Positions 7,416 to 17,418 of a stretch of DNA of 64,000 bases are shown here, piece by piece (positions within the stretch are counted from its first letter, which is position 1; the number at the start of each line of letters is the position of its first letter). A program made the position numbers and the translations under genes. The notes beneath the pieces were generated by a model, which worked only from the letters and a program-made list of their open reading frames with translations, made no database searches and was not told where the DNA came from. Location: assembly GCA_021323535.1 (NCBI GenBank), contig JAJONO010000010.1:1-64000 (forward strand), read 5' to 3'. The DNA is from Bacteroidota bacterium. Lineage in GTDB: Bacteria; Bacteroidota; Bacteroidia; B-17B0; Aurantibacillaceae.

Positions 7416-9119
7416 TTACTGATTGATCAGTTTTAAAGTTTTTGTCAGGTTATTAGAGTTAGTAACTCTCACCAGGTAGTTACCAGCAGGCTGGTTTTCA
7501 AGATTGATAGAAACTTCTTCTCTGTCGCTAACTGAAGTTGTTACAACCTGACCAAGCATGTTGTAAACTTCAATTTTGTTTGAACCTTCAAGACCCTTGA
7601 TGGTAGCTTTTCCGCTCACTGCAGGATTAGGATAAACAACTAAATTGTTTTCAAAACCAACCACTTCGTTAACCCCTACAGGGCCACAAGCTCCTGCAAA
7701 TATTGCCTGAATTCCTAAGAACCCAAGATTTTGCTGAAGAACAGATACCGATGTAGCCGTTAAAGCTGCAGTAAAGTAAGTATTAGGAGGTAAAATGGTC
7801 ACCGTTGAAGAAGCTATCGGGAAATATCCAACCGCATTTGAAGGTTGAGCTATACCGAGGTAATAATCCACGTTCGGGTTTAATGTCTGAGGAGTGAATG
7901 TATAGTTACTTACATAAGTGCCAAGCATACCCGGAGCAATAACAAAAGTATTTGAGTTGGCGATACCAACCCCTGCTGCGTTAGCTAAAACTGCCCACGT
8001 ATTGTTACCAGTATTGCTTGTACCCGAAGAAATGGCCATACGCGCACCTGTAAGGGTTGTAGTTACCGGCACCTGGAATTTCGTATAAATAATACCTGAA
8101 CCCGTATTGAACCCTACAGCGGTAGCTGCAAAGTTTGTAACGTTAGGACCAGCTGCCCATTTATCACAATTCATTGAAGCTGTGGCTGTGGCCATATTGT
8201 TAGTGTTCACCTGATCAGAAGGAACTGACACTGTATATGTATTTAAACCACTCGTAACAACAGTATTGGTAGGAAAAGCCACAACAGTAGACTGGCCCGG
8301 TGAAAGAGCAGGAATTGTGAACGTTGATGTAGATGAATTTACACCTACGCAGGTATAATTAACAGGAATGCTGGTTAAAGTAGTGTTACTTGCATTTCTG
8401 ATCATTGCCTGAATACCATGCATGCTATAAGTATTAGCCGGAATTAATCCTGTTGGCAGAATGTAATCCACAACTACATCATTACTGTTCGGGTTAGGAA
8501 CACCAAATCTGAATTGAGGACGGAACGTAGCATTTCCAAGTGTTGCAGGAGGTGTTGTTGATGCCGAAGCGCCTGTTGCCCCCTGTGTAGTTGCCATTGA
8601 AACGCAATTGTATGTAGCTGAGTTGGTAGCAAAAGTAAGCCCTTCGTACTCATATGCCACATATAATCCACCACCGGTATAGTTAAAGTTGGCAGTAAAA
8701 GTCATATCAACGGTTGTAGCTGTTGCTACAGAAGGAATACTGTAAACTCCAGTGTATGCCATTGTCAGACCTGAACCTGAAGGGTTATAAGTGGTGCCCA
8801 TTGTATAACTTGTACTGCTTGTATTGGCAAGCCATACAGTAAAGTTTCCGGTTGCAGGAGTACCGCCAGCCGCCCCGGCACTAAGATTAAAACCAAAGGA
8901 ATTGATAGATGTTGCCCCTGAAATAGCAGTCATTTCTGAAGCAGGAACCAGATACTGTGCCCTCATAACAGTATGACCTGTTGTTCCGTTCGGTCCCCTG
9001 GCAGTCGAAAAACCATTAAGCGCGGTATTCGCTGGCGCCGCATGAATATTGTTAACCTGCGCCGTAGTAGCAGAGGCTAATCCTAAAGCGCAGAAAATTG
9101 ATAGTGTAATTTTTTTCAT
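7416..9119 (-). CDS. Secreted T9SS type A sorting-domain protein
   Basis: About 567 aa from the ATG at 9119, chosen because it gives a clean signal peptide (MKKITLSIFCALGLA..TAQ) and sits just downstream of a full promoter. The upstream in-frame ATG would add 38 residues with no signal-peptide character. The body is Thr/Ala/Asn-rich with beta-sandwich character and no recognised enzyme motif. The C-terminus is a type A sorting domain: VYPNPAVSGKA, EVYNMLGQVV and PAGNYLVRV, ending KTLKLINQ. It should be exported by Sec and the T9SS to the surface or medium. The function of the mature part is unknown. Confidence 0.85.
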   Translation of the reverse strand: MKKITLSIFCALGLASATTAQVNNIHAAPANTALNGFSTARGPNGTTGHTVMRAQYLVPASEMTAISGATSINSFGFNLSAGAAGGTPATGNFTVWLANTSSTSYTMGTTYNPSGSGLTMAYTGVYSIPSVATATTVDMTFTANFNYTGGGLYVAYEYEGLTFATNSATYNCVSMATTQGATGASASTTPPATLGNATFRPQFRFGVPNPNSNDVVVDYILPTGLIPANTYSMHGIQAMIRNASNTTLTSIPVNYTCVGVNSSTSTFTIPALSPGQSTVVAFPTNTVVTSGLNTYTVSVPSDQVNTNNMATATASMNCDKWAAGPNVTNFAATAVGFNTGSGIIYTKFQVPVTTTLTGARMAISSGTSNTGNNTWAVLANAAGVGIANSNTFVIAPGMLGTYVSNYTFTPQTLNPNVDYYLGIAQPSNAVGYFPIASSTVTILPPNTYFTAALTATSVSVLQQNLGFLGIQAIFAGACGPVGVNEVVGFENNLVVYPNPAVSGKATIKGLEGSNKIEVYNMLGQVVTTSVSDREEVSINLENQPAGNYLVRVTNSNNLTKTLKLINQ

Positions 9120-9145
9120 GAATCGATTTTTTAGATTGTTTCCAC

Positions 9146-9177
9146 CAAAAATATAAAAATTTCTCAGTTTTTTCAAA
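9146..9177 (-). promoter_or_regulatory. Full Bacteroidota promoter (-33 TTTG, 20-bp spacer, -7 TATTTTTG)
   Basis: On the minus strand TTTG (9174-9177) is followed after 20 bases by TATTTTTG (9146-9153), matching both elements of the Bacteroidota housekeeping promoter. The predicted start of transcription is about 20 bases before the ATG at 9119. Confidence 0.65.
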
Positions 9178-9269
9178 ATAATTAACATAACCTTTATCCA
9201 AACGGACTTATGAAATTTTCGTATAAATAGCATCTATATTATAAGTTTTATTATCTTTAAACTTTGATT

Positions 9270-12200
9270 ATGATTTTAAGGTTAAATGCCTTAATATGCG
9301 GTACCCCAAACAGCCTTTTGTATAGAAAAGCCCTCTTTTTTATCCTGTTCATAATGGCTTCTGCCATTTCATTTGCCCAAGGCGCAACTGAAGATGTTAA
9401 AAAACAAGCCAACAAGCTTTACGAAGAAGAAGATTACGCGGGCGCTTATAAGCTTTACTCGCAGCTTGTAGCCAATTTTTCAAAGGATCCTGAGTATAAT
9501 TTCAGATTAGGGGTGTGTATGATCTATGCTGAGCCTGATAAGAAGAAATGTCTCCCTTACCTAAAGTTCGCCAACAGTAAACCAGAAGCTCCTAAAGAAG
9601 CAAAGTTTTACCTCGGTAAAGCTAATCACATCAATTATTATTTTGATGAAGCCCTCAAACACTATAACGAATTTAAGAAGAACGCTTCCTCTTCGCAGAT
9701 AAAAAAATTACAGGTTGAACGCGAAATAAAAGCCTGCGTTTATGGTAAACGTCTCATGAGCAACATTTCCGACCTGGTTGTTCAGAGCAAAAAAAATCTG
9801 AATGAAGCCGATTATTTCAGAACTTATGATCTCAGTAATGTAGGCGGAAAACTTCTGGTCAAACCTGAGGAATTTAAAACCGGCGCCGATAAAAAGAAAA
9901 AAGATAAATCAATTGTTTATCAGCCTGCTACAGGCAATCGTGTTTATTACAGTAGTTACGGCGATGGCGACAATAAAGATATTTATTACAGAACCAAACT
10001 ACCGAACGGAACTTTTAGTCCGCCACAAAAAGTAAGCGGCATCAATTCCGAGTTCGATGAAGATTTTCCTTTCCTCCATCCTAACGGTAGCACACTTTAC
10101 TTTGCCAGTAAAGGACACAATGGTATGGGGGGCTATGATATTTTCAAATCCACTTATATTGAATCAAGCGATTCATGGAGCCAACCTGTTAACCTGGAAT
10201 TTCCTATTAACTCACCCGATGATGATTACCTGTATGTAACCGATTCCCTTGAGAAAACAGCTTATTTCAGTACAGGAAGACAAAGTCTGCCCGGAAAAAT
10301 TGATGTCCTAAAAATAAGCACCGAGCGTAAACCTATTGACGTGCTTGGCATTAAAGGAACAGTTGTAAAAGAAAACGCCGAACAAAGTTTGTTGAGCCGC
10401 ATTACTATTAAAAACATGAACACCGGTAATGTTGTTGGTGTTTATGAAGCGCAGGATAATGGCGACTACTTCATGGATCTGCCAAACGGAGCCAAATTAT
10501 TATTCACAGTTGAAACACCGGGATTAAAAACACAATCAGATAAAGTATTGTTGCCGTTGATATCAACATTAAAACCATTGCGACAAACCATTTCTTATGA
10601 TAACGGAATACTTAAAATCATTAACTATTTCGATGAAGCGCCAACCGATACCAGTTATATTCAATACCTTAAGATCATCGAGAAAAAAGCAAAACTGGAT
10701 GTTAATCAGGGACAAAACAACCTCGATCCAACTTTAGTTAATAATTCAGGAAATGATCCAGGGAAGAATGGTAATGGAAACGATGGAGGAAACACCGCCA
10801 CTGTAACCACTACACAAACTAATTCTGCCACCGGCGGCACAACCGCAAGCACAGCAAGCGCAACAAGTACCAAAAAAGGACTCGACAATAAGCAACTGGC
10901 CGAAATGGCAAAGAAAGATGCTGAAGAATCCTCAAAAACAGGGATACAGCTGAACAATGATTCGGAAGATGCGAAACAATTAGGTAATGCTAAAATAATT
11001 GAAGGCGAAAAGAAAATAGCAAAAGGAGATTCTATTCTGAAAAATGCTGAATCGATTACCGATGAAACGGAGAAAAAAACAGCGATAGATCAGGGAACCG
11101 CCATTAAACAGGAAGGACAAGACGACAAGAACCTGGGAACAAAAATACTTGATTACTCTGACGCCTTGAAAAAGGATGCCGAAATGAAATTTAAAGAGGC
11201 GCAACTTAATACCGATTATTCAGCGGAAGTCAGCAAGACCATTAATAATAAAAATGTAAGTAAGGAAACTATTGATAAGCTGGATGGCATCCAGAAACAA
11301 ATCGATGAGACATCGGGTTATAAGAGCAAGTCGGATGAGATCTTACAGAAGATGAAAACCGATCAGGAAGAAAAAGAAAAACAGGTTACAGCTATTGAAA
11401 AAACAAACGAAGGCGTTAAAACCAGTATTACTGAAATTAAAGAGGCTATTACTTCAACAGAAACAGATCTGAAGAATACAAAAAAGAAAAAAGACAAAGA
11501 GCCGATTGAACAAAAACTCAACGAACTCAAAACCGACTTAATTGAAAAAGAAAAACAAGTGGCCACGAATGAAGGCGAGATCAAAAAAATCAAAGATGAG
11601 CTCAACAACACCTCAAAAGGTGTTGATATTGCAAACAAGATCAAGACCGAAACCATTGCAACGCCAACCTATACCAGTCCTATCGCCACAACTTCAAACA
11701 CAAATACCGGCGGGGTAAACACTACTATTAATACTGCAAGCAAAACTCTTCCTGAAAAATACAACAACAAAATTGTTGTAAGCGATGATACAAATAAGGG
11801 AAGCATTGAAAAAAGCACAACAGAACTTAAAAATTATAATAAGGAAGTGGATGCTGCTATTACCAAAACAAAAACAGATATAGCTAAAACCACAAACGCC
11901 AGAAAAAAACAGGATCTTAATACTGAATTAAAACAACTGGAGAACATTAAAAAACAAAACAATCAACAGATCGCGAATAACAACAAAAAGATTGACGATA
12001 TCAATAAATCAGTTGCGGGAACAAACACCCAGAAGAGCGAGCCTATCAACCCAATTACTTCAAACAATAATTCCGACGCCCTTAAGCAATTGGATAATCT
12101 GAATAATAATCTGAATTCGAACGATAACGCCAACTTCGACTACAATGCTTATCAGAACACGCAGGCTCAGAAATTAAAAGTAGAAGCCGACTCTAAAATA

Positions 12201-15200
12201 AACGATGTAGCGGCGCAGCAAAAGAAACTTAAAGATCTTATCGCTTCGACCAAGAACTCCATTCAGAATACTCCAGTAAATAATACGGGTGGCGGTGGCC
12301 TTACTCCTTCACAGCTTACCAAAGAAGCTGAAGATCTTAATATAAAAGCATTTGATCTGAAAATGCAGGCCAATACAAAAACCGGCGCCGAAAAAGATGA
12401 ATTAATGAAACAAGCCAAGGCAGAAGAAAATAAAGCGAACGAGAAAAGCCTGCAGGCTGCAGAAATTACAAAAAACGATAATAAATCTGTTTTCGATACC
12501 AATAAAGAAAATCTTAAAAATTTAATTGCCGACAATAAAGCCAACGAAGCCGATATGAACGACGCGAAACGTTTATCGGAGGAAGCTGATCTTGCCTTTA
12601 AACAAGCGGCTGCGCTTAGAGATGAGGCAAACACGCTCCCGAACATTGGCGCCAAACTAGGAAGTTTGAGCAATGCAGAAGAAAAAGAAGCCGAAGCTTT
12701 ATCTAAACAAAAACAAGCCGTTGATCTTTTAAAAACTTCGAGTCCGGGTGTAACACTTAAAACAGCAACCACGTCATCAAACGCCCCGGTTGCTTCTACT
12801 AACGGAGGAAACAATCCTAATCTCGGGAACCAGCTTGCCGATGTAAACAAAGGAGTAACCGATCTGCTTGATGCCAAAATCAGCGCTTACGAAAAATTAT
12901 ACGAAGCAAACAATGTTGAACTAGAACAAATTGTAACGGGATTAAAAAACAACCAGGCAAGTATTGACAAAACGCCTGCATTAAAAAGTGAGTTTATTTC
13001 TGCAAATAATAAAGTAGCTGCGGCGCAAACATTAAAACAAAGTTCGGTTGCGGCGGGTGACAAAAACAAGAAACTCAATGATCTTGTTGAAGCCACTAAA
13101 AAACAAATTGACGCGCTTAACCAGCTGAACAAACTCAGTAAAAATGTTGATCAGGCCATTGCTAAAAACGGTAATGGAGGAAATACAAGCGACGGGGGAA
13201 CGACTGCTACAACGACTAAAACAACAAGTACTACCAGCGATGGAGGTAATACAACCGCAGCTACAAAAACAACTTCTACCGGCGACGGCGGAACCACAAC
13301 TCAAACTACCAGTACAACCAATGACGGTGGTAATACAACAGCTGCTACGAAAACAACTTCGACAAGTGATGGCGGAACTACAACTCAAACTACAAGTACT
13401 ACCAGTGATGGAGGTAATACAACAGCTGCTACGAAAACAACCTCGACAGGTGATGGTGGAACTACAACTCAAACTACCAGTACTACCAGTGATGGAGGTA
13501 ATACAACAGCTGCCACGAAAACAACTTCTACCGGCGACGGAGGAACTACAACTCAAACTACCAGTACTACCAGTGATGGAGGCAATACAACAGCTGCCAC
13601 GAAAACAACTTCGACAGGTGATGGTGGAACTACAACTCAGACGACAAGTACAACCAGCGACGGAGGTAATACAGCCACAACACAAACTACATCGTCAACC
13701 AGTGATGGCGGAGCTATAACAAGCACTACTGTGGATGTAAAAACACTTGCTCAAAAAGATACCAGCGCCGGTGAAGTGGTGACTTACCTCGAAAACAATA
13801 AAACAAAACTCCAGAATCCTGCCGCAAATAATTTGATCAACAAATCTCTTACCGATATTAAAACCACGGAAACAGAATTAAAAACTGTTGAAACTGAAAT
13901 TAAGAATGCTGGTAATAACACTGGAGGAGGAAACGGTGAAACCGCGGCCCAGTTAAAAACCAAGTCAGATAATTTACTTACCGAAGCCGAAGAGATCAGT
14001 GTGAAGGCCTTTGATATGAAAACATTGGCCAATACAAAAACGGGGGCAGAAAAAGACAGCCTGATGAATGAGGCTAAAAAATTAGAAGAGCAATCGCAAA
14101 CAAAAAAACTGGATGCTGTTAAATACACCGAACAAAGCAACAACATTACTTACAATACCAATAAAACAGCTATTACTGAACTGTTAACAAGGCTGAAGAA
14201 CGATGACCCTACTCTTGCGGGACAACTGGAAGACAAAAATACCGAAGTGGGAACCTTGCAAACCAAAACCAAACAATTAAGAGACGAAGGTAATACGCAA
14301 ACGAACAGTAATGCTAAGATCGGCGCAATGATGAACGCTGAAGAAAAAGAAGCGGAAATGATTCAGAAACAAACCGAGATACTGAACGAGCTTAAAAAGA
14401 AATATCCTGATTATGTGGTGAAAGAAGTTTCTTCGGGCGGAACAAACAGTGGAACTCCTGAAGCGCTGACACAAAAACAGACACAGCTTCGTGAAAAACA
14501 GTACACCAATCTTACCAATTTAACCAATGGCTTCAGTCTCGAATACGAAACGTCGAAAAACAATGTCCCTGGTAATCTTACCAACGACCAGAAAGCCGTT
14601 AAACAAAATGCCGATGACCTGAACGCAGAATCGAAGCGGTTATTAATACAATCAACAACAGAGAAAAACGAAAATGAGAAAATGAAACTGTTGACCCTTG
14701 CCGCAAAAACCGGAAACGCAGCAGTTGATCTTCTCAATAAACTTCCTAAAACAAATAACACTGTTGCCACCAACCCTAACGGTAACGGAAATCCAAATGG
14801 GAACGGGAATCCGAACGGCAACGGCAACCCTAATGTCAATGCTAATCCGAACGGAAATGGGAACCCTAATGGCAACGGTAACCCAAATGCTACAGGAAGA
14901 ACCATTAAAGTAGAAGGGTTAGAAGTTGTAACCGGAAACGCGTATAACGAAAACAGACCTATTCCTGTAGATGAAAAAATTCCTGACGGACTTTTCTTCA
15001 GGGTTCAGATCGGTGCCTTTAAAACAAGATTGCCTAATAATACATTCAGAGGGTTAAATCCGGTGAATGCCGAAACAACACCATCCGGGTGGATACGTTA
15101 TACTGCGGGTAACTTCAAAGAATTTGCCGTGGCTAATGGTGTTAAAAATGATTTAAGGAACCTTGGTTACAGTGATGCATTCGTGGTAGGATTCTACAAC

Positions 15201-16121
15201 GGAAAACGTATTACACTTGCCGAAGCTTATGAAATACTTGCAAAAGAAGGCAAGACCGCGGAAACAAACCCGAATGCGACAGTTGGTATCAATAACAAAA
15301 CAAACATTCCGAAAGCAAACACAGTTATACCTAATGCAACTACAGTGTCCGGCGATCCTGCAACCGTAACAAAAGAACATGAACAAATGAATGATCTTCT
15401 TTATACGGTACAGATTGGTGTGTACAACAAACAGGCAACAAAACGTCAGCTATTTGGCTTAACCCCTATCTATACTGAAAAACTTCCTAGTGGTCTTTAC
15501 CGCTACACAGCCGGTATTTATAACAACCAGGATAAACTAAAAACAGATAAGGACCGTGTTGTTGGATTAGGAATTCGCGACGCGTTTATCAGCGCTTATT
15601 TAAACGGAAAGAAAATTACATTTGCTGAAGGGAAAACAAAACAACAGGAAGGCACAACCAAAATGGAAACTGAAAATCCGATCGTGTTCCCTAACGGAAA
15701 TATAAATACTCCGGTAAACAACACACCTGTTAATAATACGCCAGTGAATAATACACCTGCAAACAACAATCCTGTTCAGCCATTCTCTAATGGTGTAACC
15801 TCTTACCCGGCTGCTACAGCCGAAAACGGTGTGAAGGCAAATGAAGAAGGAATTTCATTTAAAGTTCAGATCGGTGCATACAGCAAACAGGTTCCGAATG
15901 AAGTGGCAGCGAGATTCTCTTCGATACGTAACTGGCCGGTAGAAAATAAACAGATCAACGGCCTTTACATTTACAACATCGGAAATTTTGTGGAAGCTAA
16001 ATTCGCAAAAGGATTAAAAGATCAGGCTGTAAGCGTTGGTATTACCGATGCCTTCATAACAGTTTATAAAGACGGAAAAAAATTACCCGCTGCAGAACAG
16101 GCCCAGTACCTTAACAGGTAG
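9270..16121 (+). CDS. Giant exported TPR-PD40-coiled-coil protein with three C-terminal SPOR-like domains
   Basis: About 2,283 aa. The ATG at 9270 is preferred to the TTG two codons earlier. Order by residue: signal peptide 1-38 (ending SFAQG); TPR-like helices 40-170; WD40-like PD40 beta-propeller repeats 217-347, including FLHPNGSTLYFASKGHN; a carboxypeptidase-regulatory-like domain about 357-430; long coiled coils 477-1303; a Thr/Ser/Gly repeat array 1307-1487; a second coiled coil to 1827; an NPNGNG linker about 1834-1875; then three SPOR-like modules at about 1905-1990, 2042-2124 and 2192-2277, each opening with a VQIG(A/V) strand. SPOR domains are known to bind denuded peptidoglycan; attachment to the cell wall is inferred. 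A 150-aa coiled-coil block occurs twice. The front end is paralogous to the PD40 protein at 35638. The function is unknown. Confidence 0.8.
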   Translation: MILRLNALICGTPNSLLYRKALFFILFIMASAISFAQGATEDVKKQANKLYEEEDYAGAYKLYSQLVANFSKDPEYNFRLGVCMIYAEPDKKKCLPYLKFANSKPEAPKEAKFYLGKANHINYYFDEALKHYNEFKKNASSSQIKKLQVEREIKACVYGKRLMSNISDLVVQSKKNLNEADYFRTYDLSNVGGKLLVKPEEFKTGADKKKKDKSIVYQPATGNRVYYSSYGDGDNKDIYYRTKLPNGTFSPPQKVSGINSEFDEDFPFLHPNGSTLYFASKGHNGMGGYDIFKSTYIESSDSWSQPVNLEFPINSPDDDYLYVTDSLEKTAYFSTGRQSLPGKIDVLKISTERKPIDVLGIKGTVVKENAEQSLLSRITIKNMNTGNVVGVYEAQDNGDYFMDLPNGAKLLFTVETPGLKTQSDKVLLPLISTLKPLRQTISYDNGILKIINYFDEAPTDTSYIQYLKIIEKKAKLDVNQGQNNLDPTLVNNSGNDPGKNGNGNDGGNTATVTTTQTNSATGGTTASTASATSTKKGLDNKQLAEMAKKDAEESSKTGIQLNNDSEDAKQLGNAKIIEGEKKIAKGDSILKNAESITDETEKKTAIDQGTAIKQEGQDDKNLGTKILDYSDALKKDAEMKFKEAQLNTDYSAEVSKTINNKNVSKETIDKLDGIQKQIDETSGYKSKSDEILQKMKTDQEEKEKQVTAIEKTNEGVKTSITEIKEAITSTETDLKNTKKKKDKEPIEQKLNELKTDLIEKEKQVATNEGEIKKIKDELNNTSKGVDIANKIKTETIATPTYTSPIATTSNTNTGGVNTTINTASKTLPEKYNNKIVVSDDTNKGSIEKSTTELKNYNKEVDAAITKTKTDIAKTTNARKKQDLNTELKQLENIKKQNNQQIANNNKKIDDINKSVAGTNTQKSEPINPITSNNNSDALKQLDNLNNNLNSNDNANFDYNAYQNTQAQKLKVEADSKINDVAAQQKKLKDLIASTKNSIQNTPVNNTGGGGLTPSQLTKEAEDLNIKAFDLKMQANTKTGAEKDELMKQAKAEENKANEKSLQAAEITKNDNKSVFDTNKENLKNLIADNKANEADMNDAKRLSEEADLAFKQAAALRDEANTLPNIGAKLGSLSNAEEKEAEALSKQKQAVDLLKTSSPGVTLKTATTSSNAPVASTNGGNNPNLGNQLADVNKGVTDLLDAKISAYEKLYEANNVELEQIVTGLKNNQASIDKTPALKSEFISANNKVAAAQTLKQSSVAAGDKNKKLNDLVEATKKQIDALNQLNKLSKNVDQAIAKNGNGGNTSDGGTTATTTKTTSTTSDGGNTTAATKTTSTGDGGTTTQTTSTTNDGGNTTAATKTTSTSDGGTTTQTTSTTSDGGNTTAATKTTSTGDGGTTTQTTSTTSDGGNTTAATKTTSTGDGGTTTQTTSTTSDGGNTTAATKTTSTGDGGTTTQTTSTTSDGGNTATTQTTSSTSDGGAITSTTVDVKTLAQKDTSAGEVVTYLENNKTKLQNPAANNLINKSLTDIKTTETELKTVETEIKNAGNNTGGGNGETAAQLKTKSDNLLTEAEEISVKAFDMKTLANTKTGAEKDSLMNEAKKLEEQSQTKKLDAVKYTEQSNNITYNTNKTAITELLTRLKNDDPTLAGQLEDKNTEVGTLQTKTKQLRDEGNTQTNSNAKIGAMMNAEEKEAEMIQKQTEILNELKKKYPDYVVKEVSSGGTNSGTPEALTQKQTQLREKQYTNLTNLTNGFSLEYETSKNNVPGNLTNDQKAVKQNADDLNAESKRLLIQSTTEKNENEKMKLLTLAAKTGNAAVDLLNKLPKTNNTVATNPNGNGNPNGNGNPNGNGNPNVNANPNGNGNPNGNGNPNATGRTIKVEGLEVVTGNAYNENRPIPVDEKIPDGLFFRVQIGAFKTRLPNNTFRGLNPVNAETTPSGWIRYTAGNFKEFAVANGVKNDLRNLGYSDAFVVGFYNGKRITLAEAYEILAKEGKTAETNPNATVGINNKTNIPKANTVIPNATTVSGDPATVTKEHEQMNDLLYTVQIGVYNKQATKRQLFGLTPIYTEKLPSGLYRYTAGIYNNQDKLKTDKDRVVGLGIRDAFISAYLNGKKITFAEGKTKQQEGTTKMETENPIVFPNGNINTPVNNTPVNNTPVNNTPANNNPVQPFSNGVTSYPAATAENGVKANEEGISFKVQIGAYSKQVPNEVAARFSSIRNWPVENKQINGLYIYNIGNFVEAKFAKGLKDQAVSVGITDAFITVYKDGKKLPAAEQAQYLNR
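13188..13730 (+). repeat. 84-bp tandem repeats encoding a Thr/Ser/Gly-rich linker
   Basis: About six units of 28 codons, each of the form SDGGNTTAATKTTST plus GDGGTTTQTTSTT, with first and last units degenerate. The units differ mainly at third codon positions, so the array is old enough to have diverged at the DNA level while the protein was kept. It joins two coiled-coil regions of the giant protein. Confidence 0.9.
14772..14889 (+). repeat. NPNGNG codon repeat array
   Basis: Repeats of the NPNGNG type in the giant protein, about 39 codons long, forming an Asn/Gly/Pro linker just before the first SPOR-like domain. One unit has drifted to NPNVNA. Confidence 0.85.
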
Positions 16122-16177
16122 TTGAAAGATGAAAGTTGAAAAGCTTGTTCTCGACTACGCTCGAACTGACGCTCTAA

Positions 16178-16202
16178 TTCTTGGTTCCTGATTCCTGATT
16201 CT
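16178..16202. repeat. Short dispersed intergenic repeat (copy 1)
   Basis: The sequence around TTCTTGGTTCCTGATTCCTG lies between the giant gene and the transglycosylase gene. A close relative occurs at 31330-31354. Both copies are intergenic and in the same orientation. Confidence 0.4.
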
Positions 16203-17418
16203 AATAATGTATCGATAACGTCTGCCCAACAACCGCTTCCTGTTTTTCTTTTATGTTGTTCCACTTTCTGAGGTTATCGGCTTTCACCTCGTAAAACCCT
16301 GCGAGTTCATCAATCGTTTCTTTTTCTTTTACTATATGTAGAATTGTTTTTTTGAAAACCTGTGTGGTGTCGTTATCGGCCTCAATCGTTTTTTCAGGTG
16401 CCTCATCAGGATCCTGATTTAAACTTCCATCCTGCCCTGTTAAGTCGCGGATATACGATGAATAATCGGCTTTAAGATTTTTAGGCACGCGGATCTCATA
16501 GGTTTTTCCTTCTGTTTTCGGAAGAACGTCCTGAAGTAGCCATGGGTTAAAAAATCTTATGGTTGCTTTATTGCAGCCCACGTATTTTGCAAAGGCATTG
16601 AGGTTAGTGATGGCAGTATCTACTTTATAAGTTTTGAACGGGATGACCGGATAATAGGTCCATTTTTTCTTCTTAATTCCAAAATGCCCCGGACTTGAAA
16701 ACAAGGTTTTGTAGGCGAGGATCCTGTAAACAAAACTTCCGGTTTCCGAATTTAAATTCAATTCATAATAACTATCTGCATTCTGGCGGTCGAGGGCGTC
16801 CTGTATTCCTCCTATTCCACGATTATACGCGGCGGCGGCAAGTGTCCAGTTTTTAAAATTTGAATGCGCCATTTTAAATAATTTACATGCCGCGCGTGTG
16901 GCTTTTTCAACATGGTAACGCTCGTCTACATATTCATTTACTTCAAGATCGAAATTACGCGCCGAAACCGGTACCAGCTGCCAGAAACCGGCTGCTCCGG
17001 CAGGAGATACAATGTTTGAAAGGTGACTTTCTATAACTGCTACATATTTAAAATCGTCGGGCACTCCTTCCTTTTTTAAAATTGGTTCAATGTACGGAAA
17101 CCATTTTTGAGCCTTCACAAACAGAATTCCTGAATTTGCTTTCCAGTATGAATTACTGAAGAATTCTTTTTCGAGATTTTTTTTGATCTCGTAATTGTTA
17201 GCCGGAATTTTTTCGCCGCAGAAATCAAGGGTTGAAGGAATGTTCAATCCAAGTACATTAAAGTTATTGTCGGAGTATACAAGCGCGTTTTCAGCGGGAA
17301 AGAAAAACCAGATCCTGATTACAAAATAACCCACCAGGAAAGGGCATAAAAACAGAATGACCCTTTGGAGAAAATTGGATCTCACTAAAGTACGGATGGT
17401 TGTTTTAAGAGCGGCCAA
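16201..17418 (-). CDS. MltD-like membrane-bound lytic transglycosylase with LysM domain
   Basis: A 405-aa protein with an N-terminal membrane segment (residues 20-40). The SLT catalytic domain covers roughly 95-260: the catalytic Glu is E130 in YVAVIESHLS, followed by SPAGAAGFWQLVPVSA and AAAAYNRGIGG, the standard family motifs. A LysM peptidoglycan-binding domain ends the protein (about 355-405, HIVKEKETIDELAGFY). Such enzymes cleave glycan strands of peptidoglycan to form 1,6-anhydro ends. The gene overlaps the end of the WecA-like gene by 14 bases, so it is the last gene of the polysaccharide operon. That position suggests wall remodelling linked to surface polysaccharide assembly, which is inference. 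Confidence 0.88.
   Translation of the reverse strand: MAALKTTIRTLVRSNFLQRVILFLCPFLVGYFVIRIWFFFPAENALVYSDNNFNVLGLNIPSTLDFCGEKIPANNYEIKKNLEKEFFSNSYWKANSGILFVKAQKWFPYIEPILKKEGVPDDFKYVAVIESHLSNIVSPAGAAGFWQLVPVSARNFDLEVNEYVDERYHVEKATRAACKLFKMAHSNFKNWTLAAAAYNRGIGGIQDALDRQNADSYYELNLNSETGSFVYRILAYKTLFSSPGHFGIKKKKWTYYPVIPFKTYKVDTAITNLNAFAKYVGCNKATIRFFNPWLLQDVLPKTEGKTYEIRVPKNLKADYSSYIRDLTGQDGSLNQDPDEAPEKTIEADNDTTQVFKKTILHIVKEKETIDELAGFYEVKADNLRKWNNIKEKQEAVVGQTLSIHY

Noticed and set aside
13032-13719. Ser/Cys/Gly-rich minus-strand frame and Gln/Leu/Pro-rich plus-strand frame over the Thr-rich array
   Set aside because: They are shadows of the 84-bp repeats; the real frame carries the uninterrupted giant protein.
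13188-13730. Tandem array considered as a CRISPR
   Set aside because: The units are contiguous 84-bp coding repeats with no unique spacers, inside an open reading frame; no CRISPR array is present in the window.
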